From Methylocystis echinoides (GTDB lineage Bacteria; Pseudomonadota; Alphaproteobacteria; Rhizobiales; Beijerinckiaceae), in the NCBI RefSeq assembly GCF_027923385.1, contig NZ_BSEC01000001.1, positions 4,066,001-4,130,000 on the forward strand: DNA of 64,000 bases, in the 5' to 3' direction. Below the pieces are notes generated by a model, which saw only the letters and a program-made list of their open reading frames with translations, was not told where the DNA came from and made no database searches. This document shows, one piece after another, positions 17,501-26,868 of this stretch. The position numbers and the translations under genes are program-made. Every line of letters begins with the position of its first letter. The stretch's first letter is position 1.

Positions 17501-17801
17501 ATATCGTGACGATCCCAAGTTTTTTGTTCATCTTCTAGAAGAGTTTGTTTGCGAATTTGGCTCAATCACGGATCAGGTGCGCAGCGCCATCTCGAGCGAG
17601 AATTTCGGAGAAGCCGCTCGGCTATTGCACATGCTCCGTGGGTCATGCGGTTATATCGGAGCCGTCAACTTGCAGAGCGCCATAATGAGCTTAGAAAAAG
17701 CATTGCTGGACGAAGTCGGGGATGTGGCGGCCCAGAACTTTTTTTCTGAAGCTGACACATTAATGCGTGATCTACGAGAATTTCTGAATGTCAACGAGTA
17801 A
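14556..17801 (+). CDS. HNOBA - PAS x3 - HisKA - HATPase - REC - Hpt hybrid histidine kinase
   Basis: A 1081-residue soluble hybrid kinase. The first about 165 residues are the heme-NO-binding-associated (HNOBA) domain, with [14 protein letters not shown] and the LASPW...[11 protein letters not shown] region, joined to a coiled linker. Three PAS domains follow (about 175-300, 300-420, 430-570). Then come HisKA with phospho-acceptor in [15 protein letters not shown] (about residue 600), HATPase with [10 protein letters not shown], a receiver with [11 protein letters not shown] and [12 protein letters not shown], and a C-terminal Hpt with [12 protein letters not shown]. All phosphorelay residues are present, so it can carry a phosphoryl group through all steps internally. 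ATG 14556 overlaps the H-NOX stop. The output regulator is not evident in the window. Confidence 0.88.
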   Translation: MIEPPVFSDELQEVLRAFPFFIAWNEDGLIVATGPSLLRFAPAAKRGEKVAAVFLDQRQIDETPFLLNGRRPHEPLVITDRASGRTLRGSILILPSSKLAVMLASPWIATPEQLRECGLKLKDFGPHDQTLEILQIVQSQQMGADDLAELNRALNAERAKYRAEANTTRSLLRNASDGIHILDRDGHLIYASDSFARMLDYEPREVIGMHVSQWDAYFKADELQTWVTQLFASESVTTFETLHRRKDGQSFEVEVTAHAVLSDGASLTLFCSSRDVTQRKRQAARLESLNARLEATIGAAMDAVIVMDTRGRIIEFNAAGEQIFGYRRDEVIGRQVSQTIVPERHREAHARGLAHYLNTGDGPVLGNRIEVDALRKDGTEFSAELEMDVARTPEGEFFVAFLRDISERKSSEEALRQYRDTLEEMVALRTEELQSKSTILDAIVNTSPSGLLLADTDGRIFMTNPALEKMFGYGPSELIGQYVEQLIPESIRAEHQRHRVKFALDPKPRDMGYRLDLLGRRADGTTFPSRISLTSFHIKEKLFIQATVIDTTEQKRHEEELRVLNASLEMKVALRTAELGEASAAKSTFLAHMSHEIRTPMNGILGLAQLLERSPLSFDQRDMVLRIQQAGKSLLAIINDVLDFSKIEAGELRIENQPFRLGSVLSQVDSLLGPTAHSRGLEIFIETPTGFDDGMIGDAFRLEQILMNLVSNAIKFSEQTAVRVDVKVLPSSSVDARLRFEVKDKGIGISEENQKRLFTPFTQADASITRQFGGTGLGLAISRCLVELMGGEIGVFSTLGIGSTFWFEIPFRRQKVLTPSNEVSLGRKADSGPRLSGLRCLVVDDSRMNRDVVERILTIEGAKVTTAVDGRQALATLETQADQFDVVLMDIQMPLMDGLTATRIIRANPLLRRLPIIALTAGVLPDQVEQAKAAGCDDFLAKPVDFDQLVGTLMVRTGGHSVNEGGPVSNIPGIEPHCATVPYRDDPKFFVHLLEEFVCEFGSITDQVRSAISSENFGEAARLLHMLRGSCGYIGAVNLQSAIMSLEKALLDEVGDVAAQNFFSEADTLMRDLREFLNVNE

Positions 17802-17817
17802 ACTGATGCGCCCGGCT

Positions 17818-18028
17818 TTACACAGGCGACTTCCGCAAGGGCAGGAGAGTTAGAACCAAATCCTCAAGATTGACTGGTTTGGGAAGGAAATCTTGGCACC
17901 CCGCATCAAGAGTCTTGCCTGCCTCTTTCAGGTGATTGACCATCTCAGCTTGTCGTGGAGACAGCGGCTCATCCTGCAATAGCTGGGCAATACCCAGTAT
18001 TTTGAATTTCAGCCTCCCGTGCCTCTAG
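17818..18028 (-). pseudogene. Remnant of a hybrid histidine kinase: HisKA piece fused to the end of a receiver
   Basis: Read on the minus strand, this unannotated stretch encodes about 60 residues ending in TAA at 17818-17820. The first half is a HisKA helix (ILGIAQLLQDEPLSPRQ, then AGKTL). It continues directly in frame into the end of a receiver (DAGCQDFLPKPVNLEDLV). The HATPase domain and most of the receiver, several hundred residues, are missing between them, so an internal deletion joined the two ends. Toward the IS the sequence preserves LEAREAEIQ, which continues the GAF fragment on the far side of the IS, but the HisKA part is one frame off. So this is a dead gene with at least two lesions besides the IS insertion. 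Confidence 0.8.
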
Positions 18029-19337
18029 CAGGCTGTTGAAAAACCCCTCGCTCCCGGGGCGCTGATGTGATTCCCTTTGTTGTCGGACAAGGGGAGAAGC
18101 GGATGCGGGGCGAGGATGCACGGTCTGGCGCGCTGTTCAGCTATGTAGACCTCGAGGCGCGGGTTCCGTCATCGCATCCCTTGCGGACGATCCGCGATCT
18201 GGCGAACGAGGCTCTGTCTGCTTTGGCCGAGGATTTTTCAGCGCTTTACGCCGCGACGGGGCGGCCTTCCATCCCGCCCGAAAAGCTGCTGCGGGCCATG
18301 CTGCTGCAAGCCTTCTATTCGATCCGCTCGGAGCGCCAGCTTATGGAGCGGCTTGATTTCGACCTGCTGTTTCGCTGGTTCGTGGGGCTCGGTGTGGACG
18401 ATCCCGTGTGGGACCATTCGACCTTCTCGAAGAACCGAGACCGGCTGCTCGACGGCGACGTCGCGGCGAAGTTCCTGTCCGCCGTGTTGGCGCAGCGGCG
18501 CGTGAAGCGGCTCCTGAGCAACGACCATTTCTCGGTGGACGGCACGCTGATCGAAGCCTGGGCGTCCATGAAGAGCTTTGCGCGCAAAGACGCCGGCGAA
18601 GGCCCGGAGAACAAGAGCGACGATCCGCCTTCGGGCGGCGGCGGCTCGCGCAATCGCGAAGCGGATTTCCATGGCGAGAAGCGTTCGAACGAGACGCACG
18701 CCTCGACGAGCGACCCTGAGGCGCGGCTTTACCGCAAGGGCGCCGGCAAGGAGGCGAAGCTGTGTTTCATCGGTCATGCGCTGATGGAGAACCGCAACGC
18801 GCTGTTCGTCGACGCCTGCCTGACGCCCGCGGACGGCCACGCCGAGCGCGTCGCCGCTTTGCACATGATCGAGCCGCGCGCCGACCGCGCGAAGCGGATC
18901 ACCCTCGCGGCCGACAAGGGATATGACGCCGAGGACTTCGTCAACGAGCTGCGCTCGATGCGGGTGACGCCGCATGTGGCGCAGAACGTCAGAGGCCGAT
19001 CGTCGGCGATCGACGGGCGCACGACGCGGCACGCGGGCTACGGGTTCAGCCTACGCATCCGCAAGCGGATCGAGGAGGGCTTCGGCTGGATCAAGACAGT
19101 CGCAGGGCAGGAGAAGACGAAGTTTCGGGGCTGCGAGAGGGTCGGCTTCGCCTTCACCTTCGCGGTCGCCGCATATAATCTGGTCCGGCTGCCGAAGCTG
19201 CTCGCGGCGGCGTAAAGCCGGAGGGTCGACAGGGCGCAGAGCGTCGCGATTTCCGACCCCGATCGAACGCATGAAGACCGCAAAAATGCGCATCGAAGCG
19301 AAGCAACGCCAAAGCGGACCGCTTTTTCAACAGCCTG
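18029..19337 (+). mobile_element. IS5-like insertion sequence, 1309 bp
   Basis: The element is bounded by perfect 15-bp inverted repeats, CAGGCTGTTGAAAAA at 18029-18043 and its complement at 19323-19337. It is flanked on both sides by CTAG (18025-18028 and 19338-19341), which fits the YTAR target duplicated by IS5-group elements. It contains one transposase gene. It is inserted in the former hybrid kinase gene whose halves lie at 17818-18028 and 19327-19842. Confidence 0.9.
18103..19215 (+). CDS. IS5-family DDE transposase
   Basis: A 370-residue transposase. The N-terminal domain (LFSYVDLEARVP, SIRSERQLMERLDFD) is the helix-turn-helix module of this group. The catalytic triad is visible as FSVDGTLIEAWA, LAADKGYDAEDF and the Glu in RIRKRIEEGFGWIK. 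I place the start at ATG 18103, with GGAGA just upstream; a GTG at 18067 would add 12 residues. The frame is intact across the IS, so the element could be active. Confidence 0.88.
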   Translation: MRGEDARSGALFSYVDLEARVPSSHPLRTIRDLANEALSALAEDFSALYAATGRPSIPPEKLLRAMLLQAFYSIRSERQLMERLDFDLLFRWFVGLGVDDPVWDHSTFSKNRDRLLDGDVAAKFLSAVLAQRRVKRLLSNDHFSVDGTLIEAWASMKSFARKDAGEGPENKSDDPPSGGGGSRNREADFHGEKRSNETHASTSDPEARLYRKGAGKEAKLCFIGHALMENRNALFVDACLTPADGHAERVAALHMIEPRADRAKRITLAADKGYDAEDFVNELRSMRVTPHVAQNVRGRSSAIDGRTTRHAGYGFSLRIRKRIEEGFGWIKTVAGQEKTKFRGCERVGFAFTFAVAAYNLVRLPKLLAAA

Positions 19338-19842
19338 CTAGAGCCAAACAGATTGTATTTTCCGCGTTAAGCTCCGACTTAGCAACAAATCTAAGATCGG
19401 AGAGAATCGCGGTCTGCTTGTCGTTCGATTGGCGCGGCTTCATATCAATAGCGCAAAGGGTTCCTATCTTTTGCCCTTGCGAAGCCTTTACAGGGAAACC
19501 GGCATAGAAGCGGATGTGCGGGTTTCCCGTAACGATCGGGTTGTCGTAGAAGCGCGAGTCGCAAGTTGCGTCTGGGACAATGAGGGGCTGATCACTTAAA
19601 ATCGTATACCCACAGAAGGCCGCGTCTCGCGAAGTCTCTGTCACAGGCAGCCCTTGTATGGACTTAAACCATTGTCGGTTTTTGCCCACCAAAGAAGCAG
19701 CCGCGACAGGAATGTCGATAACGCTGCAGACGATTCGCGTGATTCTCTCGAAACGCTCATCGGTAGCTGTGTCAAGTATCTTCAGGTCACGCAAAGATTG
19801 AAGACGTTCTGCTTCATCTTCAGGGAGCGGGGCGCCACTCAT
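19327..19842 (-). pseudogene. GAF domain: N-terminal half of an IS-interrupted hybrid kinase
   Basis: The frame encodes an N-terminal GAF domain of about 160 residues (LQSLRDLKILDTATDERFE, DAAFCGYTIL, FYAGFPVK, GTLCAIDMKPR), then runs into the IS at 19337 and stops 11 bases inside it. Removing the IS and one CTAG joins its last residues to LEAREAEIQ of the remnant at 17818-18028. GAF-HisKA-REC proteins of this type sense small molecules or redox state. The truncated GAF could still be made but lacks its kinase. Confidence 0.8.
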
Positions 19843-20067
19843 TTTCCGTCCTTAACTGGTCATGTCGAACGCGTCCACTTGACCTGGATGAATTGCGTGC
19901 GGATCGACAGTAAATTACTTGCAGGGGGAAGTCCACGCGAGCACCCGCGAATCTCGCGGACTTCTGTGCAGGATGTGAGATCCGCCATAACTACCATCTA
20001 ACGCGTAAGCGGCGCTTCTTATCATACCTGGACGGCCAATTCCGCATTCGCTACGGGTTGAGGCCAT

Positions 20068-20418
20068 TTACCCGACGTCTAGAAAGCGGCGCTGGAGAAG
20101 GGCGACTGATCGCACGCTCGCTTCCAAGAGAACCGCAGCGTGACGCAGGGTTTCGTTGTTTGGCGCCGAACACGTCGACTGGGCGGCTTCCGCCGCCAAT
20201 TTTGCGCCGAATTGCGAAAGAATGCCGCTGAGTTGGTGCGCGATTGTACGCACGGATGCAAGGTCATTACGGGTCATCGCATCTTCCAACTTCTCGACGC
20301 GCGTATTGGCGTCCGTTATGGCGACGCTGATCAACCGCAAAAATACAGTGCGGCCGAAATCCAACTCCATCTGCGAGAGTATCTTCCAATCGAATTCTGT
20401 CGGTTCACGCTTGTGCAT
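20068..20418 (-). CDS. Stand-alone Hpt phosphotransfer protein
   Basis: A protein of about 116 residues with an Hpt four-helix pattern. The phospho-acceptor lies in IAHQLSGILSQFGA (His in the HxLSG position). I chose ATG 20418 because TTGGAGAAAATA precedes it, giving GGAG at ideal spacing. The frame is open to 20541, and the extra 41 residues show no domain. It sits directly downstream of the hybrid kinase at 20569, so it is the probable carrier of phosphate from that kinase's receiver, which lacks its own Hpt. Confidence 0.8.
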   Translation of the reverse strand: MHKREPTEFDWKILSQMELDFGRTVFLRLISVAITDANTRVEKLEDAMTRNDLASVRTIAHQLSGILSQFGAKLAAEAAQSTCSAPNNETLRHAAVLLEASVRSVALLQRRFLDVG

Positions 20419-20568
20419 TATTTTCTCCAAGGAACGAATTTTAGTGGCATCGACCGACACTGTCTTCATCGTTGTCAGACGACTGCACGTCTTCTGAACT
20501 CCCATGAGCGCTTGATGCGCGCTCAACGATTCGTGTGTCATCTCTTGACGAAATTCGCTTCACCGAAA

Positions 20569-22827
20569 TCACTCTGTGTTGGGAGTGGCAACGAAGCGTG
20601 CAAGAGCCAAGACTAATTGCTCGCGATCCACTGGTTTAGGTATGAAATCGTTGCAACCGGCGTCTCTGGCTTGTTGCCGCTGCAAAGGCAATACTCCAGC
20701 GGTCAACGCGATAATGGCAACATGATTCAGGCCAAGTTCCGTTCTTATCGCCCTCGTCGCAGAGATGCCATCCATCACGGGCATCTGTACATCCATTAGG
20801 ATCACGTCGAAGGCGCCCGGCTGCGTGCGAAGGTACTGTAAGGCCTGTCGCCCGTCCACTGCGGTTGTCGCCTGTGCGCCCTCTGCGGAAAGCATTTCCT
20901 CGACAATCAGCCTGTTGAGGCGCGTATCATCCACAACCAGGCATCGCAGTCCGGGCAGTCGAGGTCCCCTTCGAGTTGTCTCGCGCGGTTCTCGTGTAAT
21001 ATTCTGCTCAGCATTCGATATCTGTTGAAATGGCAGCTCGAACCAGAAGGTGCTTCCCATACCAAGGGCGGTTTCGACCCCGATTTTTCCATGCATCAAC
21101 TCAACCAAACGCTTGGTGATGGACAAGCCCAGTCCTGTGCCGCCAAACCTTCGCCCAATGCCAATGTCAGCTTGAGAAAACGCCTCGAAGACAGCCCCTA
21201 CTCTGCTCGACTCGATTCCGATGCCGGTGTCCTGGATCTCGAACCGGATCTGCATAACGCGATCAACGAGCGCTGTTTGCACGACCCTGAACCGGATCTG
21301 CCCTTCCTCAGTGAATTTGACCGCATTCCCGAGCAGATTGATCAGGATTTGCTCCAGCCGGAGGGAGTCTCCCATCATCCAGAGCCGTCGAAGATCGGGC
21401 TCGCAGTCGACAAATAGGTTCAAGCCCTTGCGTCTGGCGGCGTTCTCAAAAAGACGGATCGTGTGAGTCAGGGGGGAATTGAGTTGAAATTCATGTTGAT
21501 CGATCTGAAGTTGGCCAGCCTCAATGCGGGAGAAGTCCAGAACATCATTGAGGATCCCCATCATCGTCCGGCTCGTATCAAGCAACTGACCAACCAGATT
21601 ATGTTGATGAGGAGAAAGCGGCTGCTTCTCCAACAGTTGAGATACGCCTATGACTCCGTTCATCGGAGTCCGGATTTCATGGCTCATGTTGGCCAGAAAT
21701 TCGCTCTTAGCTTGATTGGCGGCCTCTGCTGAGCGCTTCGCGGTTTCGAGTGCTTGGAGCGAAAGCTCCAAGCGATGCTTTTCCTGCTCCAGCCTCAACT
21801 CCAAGCTTTTTCGCTCAGTTAAGTCAACATACTGAACGAGCAGGCTATTCTTGCCAGCATATTCGAAAGGAGTCAGGCGCACATCCAACCAAATGTCTTC
21901 TCCCGTCGGCGATTGCATCAGAATTTCTCGGCGCGACCCCTTCTGTGACTTCAAAGCTTCCAGGCAATTCTCTGTAAGTCCACAAGATTCCCATATCGCG
22001 AAGTCGGTGATGTTTCTTCCCAAAAGGAATTCCTGAGGGATGCCTGTGTGATCTGCATACGCTTCGTTGACCTTGATGCACTCCCCTTCCTGATCCAGGA
22101 CGAGCATGGGCAGCGGAGAACGCAGGATGATCGTATCCGCAAAGTTAATGGCGGAAGACAACATGCCTTGAAGTTCGAGTTCACGCTGGAAATCAATTTG
22201 ATAGTTTCGAATCAACGATGATGCGAGGATTGCGCTGAATATCAGATTTGTCAGAAATACGAGCAACCAGAAATCGGGGGTTCTCAGGGGCGCTTGTAAT
22301 TGCCACCAACCTACTCGCTCGACAAACCATATTGCGCAGAGCGCGACGACAAAGATCATAGAAATGATCATCATTGCTCGGCGCCCCAGCAACCAGCCAG
22401 AAAGAGTGATTAGAAACGGGATGCTCGCGAGAATTGGCGTGCGGATTCCATTTATGAAGAATGGAGCAACGATCACCATCAGCGTAGGCGGCGCTATAAG
22501 AAGCCAACGAGCGATGGGCTTTTTCCCGCGATAAAAGACATAGCGGGCCGCAGCGCCACAGAGGATCATCACCGTGGGCGCATAAAGCTGAAAACGCGTG
22601 AAAAACCATGCATAAAGAAAGACAGGGATGGTTGAGACCAGCCACAAATTTAGGAACGTGCATAGGAACGAATCGCTCGTTTCGATGACTCGGCGACGCG
22701 CGCTGACCCCAAAGCTATCCGAGCCGTCCCAAGCCGCGGTATCGGGCAGCAGCCGAAGCAATTTACGGATGAAATAGGCGGTAACCTCGAGTCTCATCTT
22801 TCGTCGCTGCTCCCACAGCCATTTCAT
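20569..22827 (-). CDS. Membrane hybrid histidine kinase (6 TM - PAS - HisKA - HATPase - REC)
   Basis: A 752-residue sensor. About six hydrophobic helices lie between residues 55 and 215. A PAS domain follows (about 235-355, [19 protein letters not shown]), then a coiled linker, HisKA with [16 protein letters not shown], HATPase with [12 protein letters not shown], and a receiver with [24 protein letters not shown] and the [10 protein letters not shown] lysine. It closely resembles the C-terminal half of the HNOBA kinase at 14556, so the two look like paralogues. It ends at the receiver and relies on a separate Hpt protein, encoded just downstream. The ligand is unknown. Confidence 0.87.
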   Translation of the reverse strand: MKWLWEQRRKMRLEVTAYFIRKLLRLLPDTAAWDGSDSFGVSARRRVIETSDSFLCTFLNLWLVSTIPVFLYAWFFTRFQLYAPTVMILCGAAARYVFYRGKKPIARWLLIAPPTLMVIVAPFFINGIRTPILASIPFLITLSGWLLGRRAMMIISMIFVVALCAIWFVERVGWWQLQAPLRTPDFWLLVFLTNLIFSAILASSLIRNYQIDFQRELELQGMLSSAINFADTIILRSPLPMLVLDQEGECIKVNEAYADHTGIPQEFLLGRNITDFAIWESCGLTENCLEALKSQKGSRREILMQSPTGEDIWLDVRLTPFEYAGKNSLLVQYVDLTERKSLELRLEQEKHRLELSLQALETAKRSAEAANQAKSEFLANMSHEIRTPMNGVIGVSQLLEKQPLSPHQHNLVGQLLDTSRTMMGILNDVLDFSRIEAGQLQIDQHEFQLNSPLTHTIRLFENAARRKGLNLFVDCEPDLRRLWMMGDSLRLEQILINLLGNAVKFTEEGQIRFRVVQTALVDRVMQIRFEIQDTGIGIESSRVGAVFEAFSQADIGIGRRFGGTGLGLSITKRLVELMHGKIGVETALGMGSTFWFELPFQQISNAEQNITREPRETTRRGPRLPGLRCLVVDDTRLNRLIVEEMLSAEGAQATTAVDGRQALQYLRTQPGAFDVILMDVQMPVMDGISATRAIRTELGLNHVAIIALTAGVLPLQRQQARDAGCNDFIPKPVDREQLVLALARFVATPNTE

Positions 22828-23600
22828 CTAACCGGCGTCGGGCTAAGCTGTTTTTCTACCACTCAAGGCGACTTTTCAGACTATTCACCGGATTCTCGAG
22901 CTGCTTTCAACCATCCCAAATGCGGTGCGACGTTTTATCACAGAATGTCACATGTTGTGATGCGCTGTCTTCTTAACCGCCTTCATCGGCTCTTCCACGA
23001 AACAGATGCCAGGGACTGCAATCCTAACCAGCTCAGGCACAAGGGACTTCTTGATCCGAAGCAGTCGGATAGCCGATCTTCTCTCAACGATCCTAGGAAA
23101 TTAGCAACTCTTTCCTTTCCTGAATTAGGGGGCCGTTACGCGTACCGGGAAACCGATTCAGGAAAGCGCTCCTGAAATAGCCTTAGCGTCGGTCGCTTCG
23201 ACAGCGCCACGCTCAGATCACTGCTCCCGCTGGCCATACTGGGATTCCATTGCTAAGTTTGTGCTTAGGTGCAAGAGGGGGGCTATGCCCAACTTCACCC
23301 AGACCATCACCATCAATGTTCAACAGACAAGACTCCTCACAACCGCTTCCTCGTCGGGTTTGTATGACAGGTCACCACCAGCTGCAGGCAGCTAGCAAGC
23401 TCGATCGCCGGCCTCTGATTGTTGAGACCTCTACTTAGGCCTGGCTCCGTGAGAAAGCGAAAGAGTTCCGAATTAGCGCTACGCAATCCTCCGAGGCGCC
23501 TCATTTTGCAATTCGCAAAGCACGACCAACCATGCACAGGCATAATTGCTTGATTTTTAGAATAAACCGACCTGGTACGGGGTCTGCTTGAAAGGTGGGC
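22828..23600. other. Gene-poor stretch upstream of the acyl-decoration cassette
   Basis: About 770 bases with no convincing full gene. The only candidate is a 36-codon frame at 23285-23395, listed separately. The stretch must contain the promoters of the hybrid kinase (minus) and of the acyltransferase cassette (plus). No repeat or RNA gene was recognised. Confidence 0.4.
23285..23395 (+). CDS. Possible 36-residue ORF or gene remnant
   Basis: ATG 23285 is preceded by AAGAGGGGGGC, a strong Shine-Dalgarno match. The peptide begins MPNFTQTITINVQQ and ends after 36 residues. The start looks like the beginning of a beta-rich secreted protein that then lost its frame, so this may be a remnant. No family is recognised. 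Confidence 0.3.
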   Translation: MPNFTQTITINVQQTRLLTTASSSGLYDRSPPAAGS

Positions 23601-24428
23601 ATGGACGAATGCATGTATGACAAAAAGGACCTTAGCAGGATGGAGCACGCCCAGAGCCGCGAAAAACTGAATAATCAGCCTGACGAATCACGAAAGCTGA
23701 CTTTTCGCGCTTGGGTCAAGGAGCGCGAACATCCTGTCGCTCGCTTCATATACGCCGCGGCCAAAAGCTTCCGGCGCCTGCACATTCCCGTCATGAAGCC
23801 GTTTCATCGAACGCTCTTTTACGCCTTTGTAGCGCTGCAAAGCGCGTGGAACTCGCTTTGGCGCATCTTCTGGTACACTCCTTTGTTTCAAGGTCGATTG
23901 CTGCGTCCAGCGCCGAACCTTTATGTTTTCGGTGGAATGCCGCTCGTATTGGGCACGTTGGATATTGAGGTGGGGAGAGATTCACGCATCTCAGGTCAGA
24001 CGACATTTAGTGGCCGGACCGCCAGCCTCGACCGACCACGTCTCTCCATTGGCTCCAATGTCGAGATTGGTTGGCAAACGACGATCGCCGTTGGCCGTCG
24101 CGTCCACATCGGTGACAACGTTTTGATTGCGGGAAAGTGCTTCTTGGCGGGGTATCCGGGTCATCCACTTGATCCAGTGCTGCGGGCATCGGGCCAACCG
24201 GATTCGGAAGATCAGGTTGGTGACATTATCCTTGAGGACGACGTCTGGCTTGCGACTGGCGTGACGGTCTTGGCTGGCGTACGCATCGGTAGAGGATCGA
24301 TTGTCACCGCAGGAAGTGTGGTTTTTCGAGACATTCCTGCAGGCTTTATCGCTACGGGGAATCCGGCCAAGGCGATCATGCCCATTCCCATGTCCACATC
24401 CGCGAATGCACATAGCAAGCGTCAGTGA
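23601..24428 (+). CDS. Hexapeptide-repeat acyltransferase (WcaF/LpxA-like left-handed beta helix)
   Basis: A 275-residue enzyme. Its C-terminal 160 residues carry hexapeptide turns (IGSNVEIGWQTTIAVG, VHIGDNVLIAGKC, VTVLAGVRIGRGSIV, GSVVFRDIPAGFIATGNPAK), the fold of acetyl- and acyl-transferases that decorate sugars. The N-terminal about 115 residues are basic and contain a hydrophobic patch, possibly for membrane association. ATG 23601 has AAAGG upstream; GTG 23595 is an alternative. It precedes an acyl carrier protein, reductase and acyl ligase, so its donor may be an acyl-ACP rather than acetyl-CoA (inference). Confidence 0.78.
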   Translation: MDECMYDKKDLSRMEHAQSREKLNNQPDESRKLTFRAWVKEREHPVARFIYAAAKSFRRLHIPVMKPFHRTLFYAFVALQSAWNSLWRIFWYTPLFQGRLLRPAPNLYVFGGMPLVLGTLDIEVGRDSRISGQTTFSGRTASLDRPRLSIGSNVEIGWQTTIAVGRRVHIGDNVLIAGKCFLAGYPGHPLDPVLRASGQPDSEDQVGDIILEDDVWLATGVTVLAGVRIGRGSIVTAGSVVFRDIPAGFIATGNPAKAIMPIPMSTSANAHSKRQ

Positions 24429-24503
24429 GCACACCCAGATCCAACTGACTGGCGGCTGTTGAGTTGACACGCACAGATCAGTCCAACTTAGAAGGGGCGT
24501 CCA

Positions 24504-24785
24504 ATGCACGATGAAAAAATCTATCAATCCCTCATTCGAAACATCGCCGAACTAAGCGGCATGCCAGCAAATGAACTTACTCCTGAAACCGGCTTGATTG
24601 GCAATGAGTCAGTCCTGGACTCACGCGGGCTCGTTGAGTTGATGCTTGCGATCGAGGAATTCCTCGAGGATGATTTTGGGACGAAATTTGATTGGGTTTC
24701 GGATAGTGCGATGTCGAGTAGTCGAAGCAATTTCCGGAGCATCGGGACGCTGTACGACATGGTGCGGGAACAGGTTGGCAAATGA
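24504..24785 (+). CDS. Acyl carrier protein
   Basis: A 93-residue ACP/PCP-type carrier. The phosphopantetheine site is Ser40 in VLDSRGLVELM; most ACPs have DSL, so Arg41 is unusual. The helices around it (IEEFLEDDFG) and the acidic character fit a carrier. The C-terminus (WVSDSAMSSSRSNFRSIGTL) keeps the helix that follows in dedicated carriers of biosynthetic clusters. The stop overlaps the ATG of the reductase gene (ATGA), so the two are co-translated. It is not the housekeeping fatty-acid ACP, judged from its divergent motif and context. Confidence 0.85.
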   Translation: MHDEKIYQSLIRNIAELSGMPANELTPETGLIGNESVLDSRGLVELMLAIEEFLEDDFGTKFDWVSDSAMSSSRSNFRSIGTLYDMVREQVGK

Positions 24786-25492
24786 CCGAATCGATATTGC
24801 CGGGCACAGGCAAGACTGTTGTCGTCACGGGCGCCTCAAGAGGTTTAGGACGACATATCTGCCAGCGTGCGTTGGACGCCGGTTACGGCGTTATTGGCGT
24901 CTCTCGTAATGTAGAGCCGATGAGCGGCGCACGCATGCTCTCCTGTGATGTTAGCGATGCGGACCAAATCGCAAATCTTTTCGGTGAACTTCGAAAGGAG
25001 ACCGACCTGTGGGGCTTTATAAACGCTGCCGGTGTCGCCTCCATGAATCTGGTGCTCACAACGCCGCCCGAAACAATTGAGCGGATCATCCGTGTCAATT
25101 TAGTTGGCACAATTTTTTGCAATCAGCACGCCGGACGTTTGCTCGTGCGACGCCGGGCGGGGCGAATCATAAATTTCTCGACCATAGCAGTTTCTCTCGC
25201 GCTGAAGGGAGAAGCCACCTATGCGGGATCGAAGGCAGGCGTGGAAGCATTCAGTCGATCCTTCGCACGCGAGATGGGCGATCACAACATTACTGTCAAC
25301 TGCATTGCCCCCGGCCCGATTGATACTGCTCTCATCTCTAAGGTCCCATCGGAGAAGATTGAGGGGATCGTCGAGCGTCAGATCATCGCCAGAAAGGGGA
25401 CGGCGGAAGACGTGTGGAATGTCGCCTCGCTTCTGTTGAGTTCGTCCGCGGACATGATCACTGGCGAAGTCATTCATATTGGAGGCGCATAA
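24782..25492 (+). CDS. SDR-family 3-oxoacyl-ACP reductase-like protein (FabG-like)
   Basis: A 236-residue classical short-chain dehydrogenase. It shows the cofactor loop VVTGASRGLGRHI, the NAAG motif, the catalytic Ser (NFSTIAVSLA) and Tyr/Lys (YAGSKAGVEAF), and a C-terminal GEVIHIGGA. FabG-like enzymes reduce 3-oxoacyl groups on a carrier protein with NADPH. Overlap with the ACP gene and with the ligase gene (TAATG) makes an ACP substrate likely. An alternative role as a sugar-modifying dehydrogenase cannot be excluded. Confidence 0.85.
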   Translation: MTESILPGTGKTVVVTGASRGLGRHICQRALDAGYGVIGVSRNVEPMSGARMLSCDVSDADQIANLFGELRKETDLWGFINAAGVASMNLVLTTPPETIERIIRVNLVGTIFCNQHAGRLLVRRRAGRIINFSTIAVSLALKGEATYAGSKAGVEAFSRSFAREMGDHNITVNCIAPGPIDTALISKVPSEKIEGIVERQIIARKGTAEDVWNVASLLLSSSADMITGEVIHIGGA

Positions 25493-26793
25493 TGCTGCTT
25501 GAAGAGCTTGCTGCGAAGCATGAGCGAAATCCCATTCCATTCCTCGTCTCCTCGACCGAATCATTGACCTTCAACGATGTGCTGGCCGCCTCGGAGATCG
25601 ATCTGTCGCAAGTTCGTAGTGGAGATGTGGTCGCATTGGTCGGCGACTTCTCTCCATCAGTCATCAATGCGCTTTTACGATTGATCGATGGGAAAGCCAT
25701 TATCGTGCCGCTTAGCGCCGATACACGAGCGAGCTTTCCCTATTTTTTCGAAAGCGCGGGTGTCGACGTTTTGATCGAGGATGGCGTCGCTCGACGTGTT
25801 CGCGGCGTACGCCTCGATCATCCGATGCTCGACGAGCTACGCTGTGGCGGAAGCTCCGGGTTGGTTCTGTTCTCTTCTGGAACGACCGGCAAACCAAAAG
25901 CAATCCTTCACAACTTCGACAGTTTCCTCGTTCGATTTCGTACGCCGCGCCCTGCTCTCAAGACCCTGAATTTTCTTCTCTTCGATCATATAGGCGGCAT
26001 CAACACGCTTCTTCATACAATCTTCAATTGCGGAACCGTTGTGATTCCGTCAGCACGCCAGCCGGAGCAGGTGGCGAACGACCTGGAGCGTCATCAAGTC
26101 GAGCTCCTTCCTACCACCCCAACGTTTTTGCGAATGCTCTTGTTCAGTGGCCTGATCGAAAGCCGCAGGAAAGCTTTCGCTTCCTTGCGTGTCGTGACCT
26201 ACGGAACTGAAGCCATGGATCAAAATACCCTGGACCGACTGTGTGCTGCGCTACCACACGTCGACTTCAGGCAAACCTATGGCATGAGTGAACTCGGAAT
26301 TTTGCGCATCAAATCGCGCGCAAGAGATAGTCTCTACCTGGCAGTAGGCGGGGAAGGAATCGAAACGCAGATTGATGACCGAGGGGTATTGCTCATTCGC
26401 GCGCGGTTCAGAATGCTCGGCTATCTAAACGCTCCGCAGCCGTTCAGGAATGGCTGGTATGACACTGGCGACATTGTTGAAAGTGACGGGTCCTGGATCC
26501 GCATCACTGGGCGATCAAACCAGATTATCAATGTTGGCGGCATCAAAATACTCCCAACTGAAGTCGAGCGGATCGCACTGCTCCACCCGGATGTCGTGCG
26601 TTGCAGCGCGCGGAGCGCGCCAAATCCGATAACCGGGCAGCATGTGGAGGTTGTGTGTGAGCCGCGCACAGGCGTTGATCTCAACCGTGCCGCATTGAAA
26701 TTTCATTTTGCCGCTCACATGCAGGAATCTGTGCGTCCCCATCGCATCCGTATCGGCGCGGTCGATTACAACCATCGGTTCAAAAAAGCCTAA
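25492..26793 (+). CDS. Acyl-adenylate-forming ligase (AMP-dependent synthetase)
   Basis: A 433-residue ANL-superfamily enzyme, shorter than the usual 500-550 residues mainly because the N-terminal domain is trimmed. It has the P-loop-like LFSSGTTGKPKAI, the YGMSELG motif, the YDTGDIV motif and the hinge GRSNQIINVGG; the C-terminal lysine position is covered by FKKA at the end. Such enzymes activate an acid as acyl-AMP and load it on CoA or a carrier protein. The start overlaps the reductase stop and GGAGG precedes it. With the neighbouring ACP, the likely job is loading an acid onto that ACP. Confidence 0.85.
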   Translation: MLLEELAAKHERNPIPFLVSSTESLTFNDVLAASEIDLSQVRSGDVVALVGDFSPSVINALLRLIDGKAIIVPLSADTRASFPYFFESAGVDVLIEDGVARRVRGVRLDHPMLDELRCGGSSGLVLFSSGTTGKPKAILHNFDSFLVRFRTPRPALKTLNFLLFDHIGGINTLLHTIFNCGTVVIPSARQPEQVANDLERHQVELLPTTPTFLRMLLFSGLIESRRKAFASLRVVTYGTEAMDQNTLDRLCAALPHVDFRQTYGMSELGILRIKSRARDSLYLAVGGEGIETQIDDRGVLLIRARFRMLGYLNAPQPFRNGWYDTGDIVESDGSWIRITGRSNQIINVGGIKILPTEVERIALLHPDVVRCSARSAPNPITGQHVEVVCEPRTGVDLNRAALKFHFAAHMQESVRPHRIRIGAVDYNHRFKKA

Positions 26794-26868
26794 GACGACA
26801 GTTGTTTCATGGCTCGGATGGAAGATTGCCGACGCAAGGCGCTGCGAGACACTGCGGAAGGACTGCGA

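Noticed and set aside
22945..23175. 76-codon frame before the acyltransferase cassette
   Set aside because: No ribosome binding site, no recognisable motif and composition unlike coding regions nearby.
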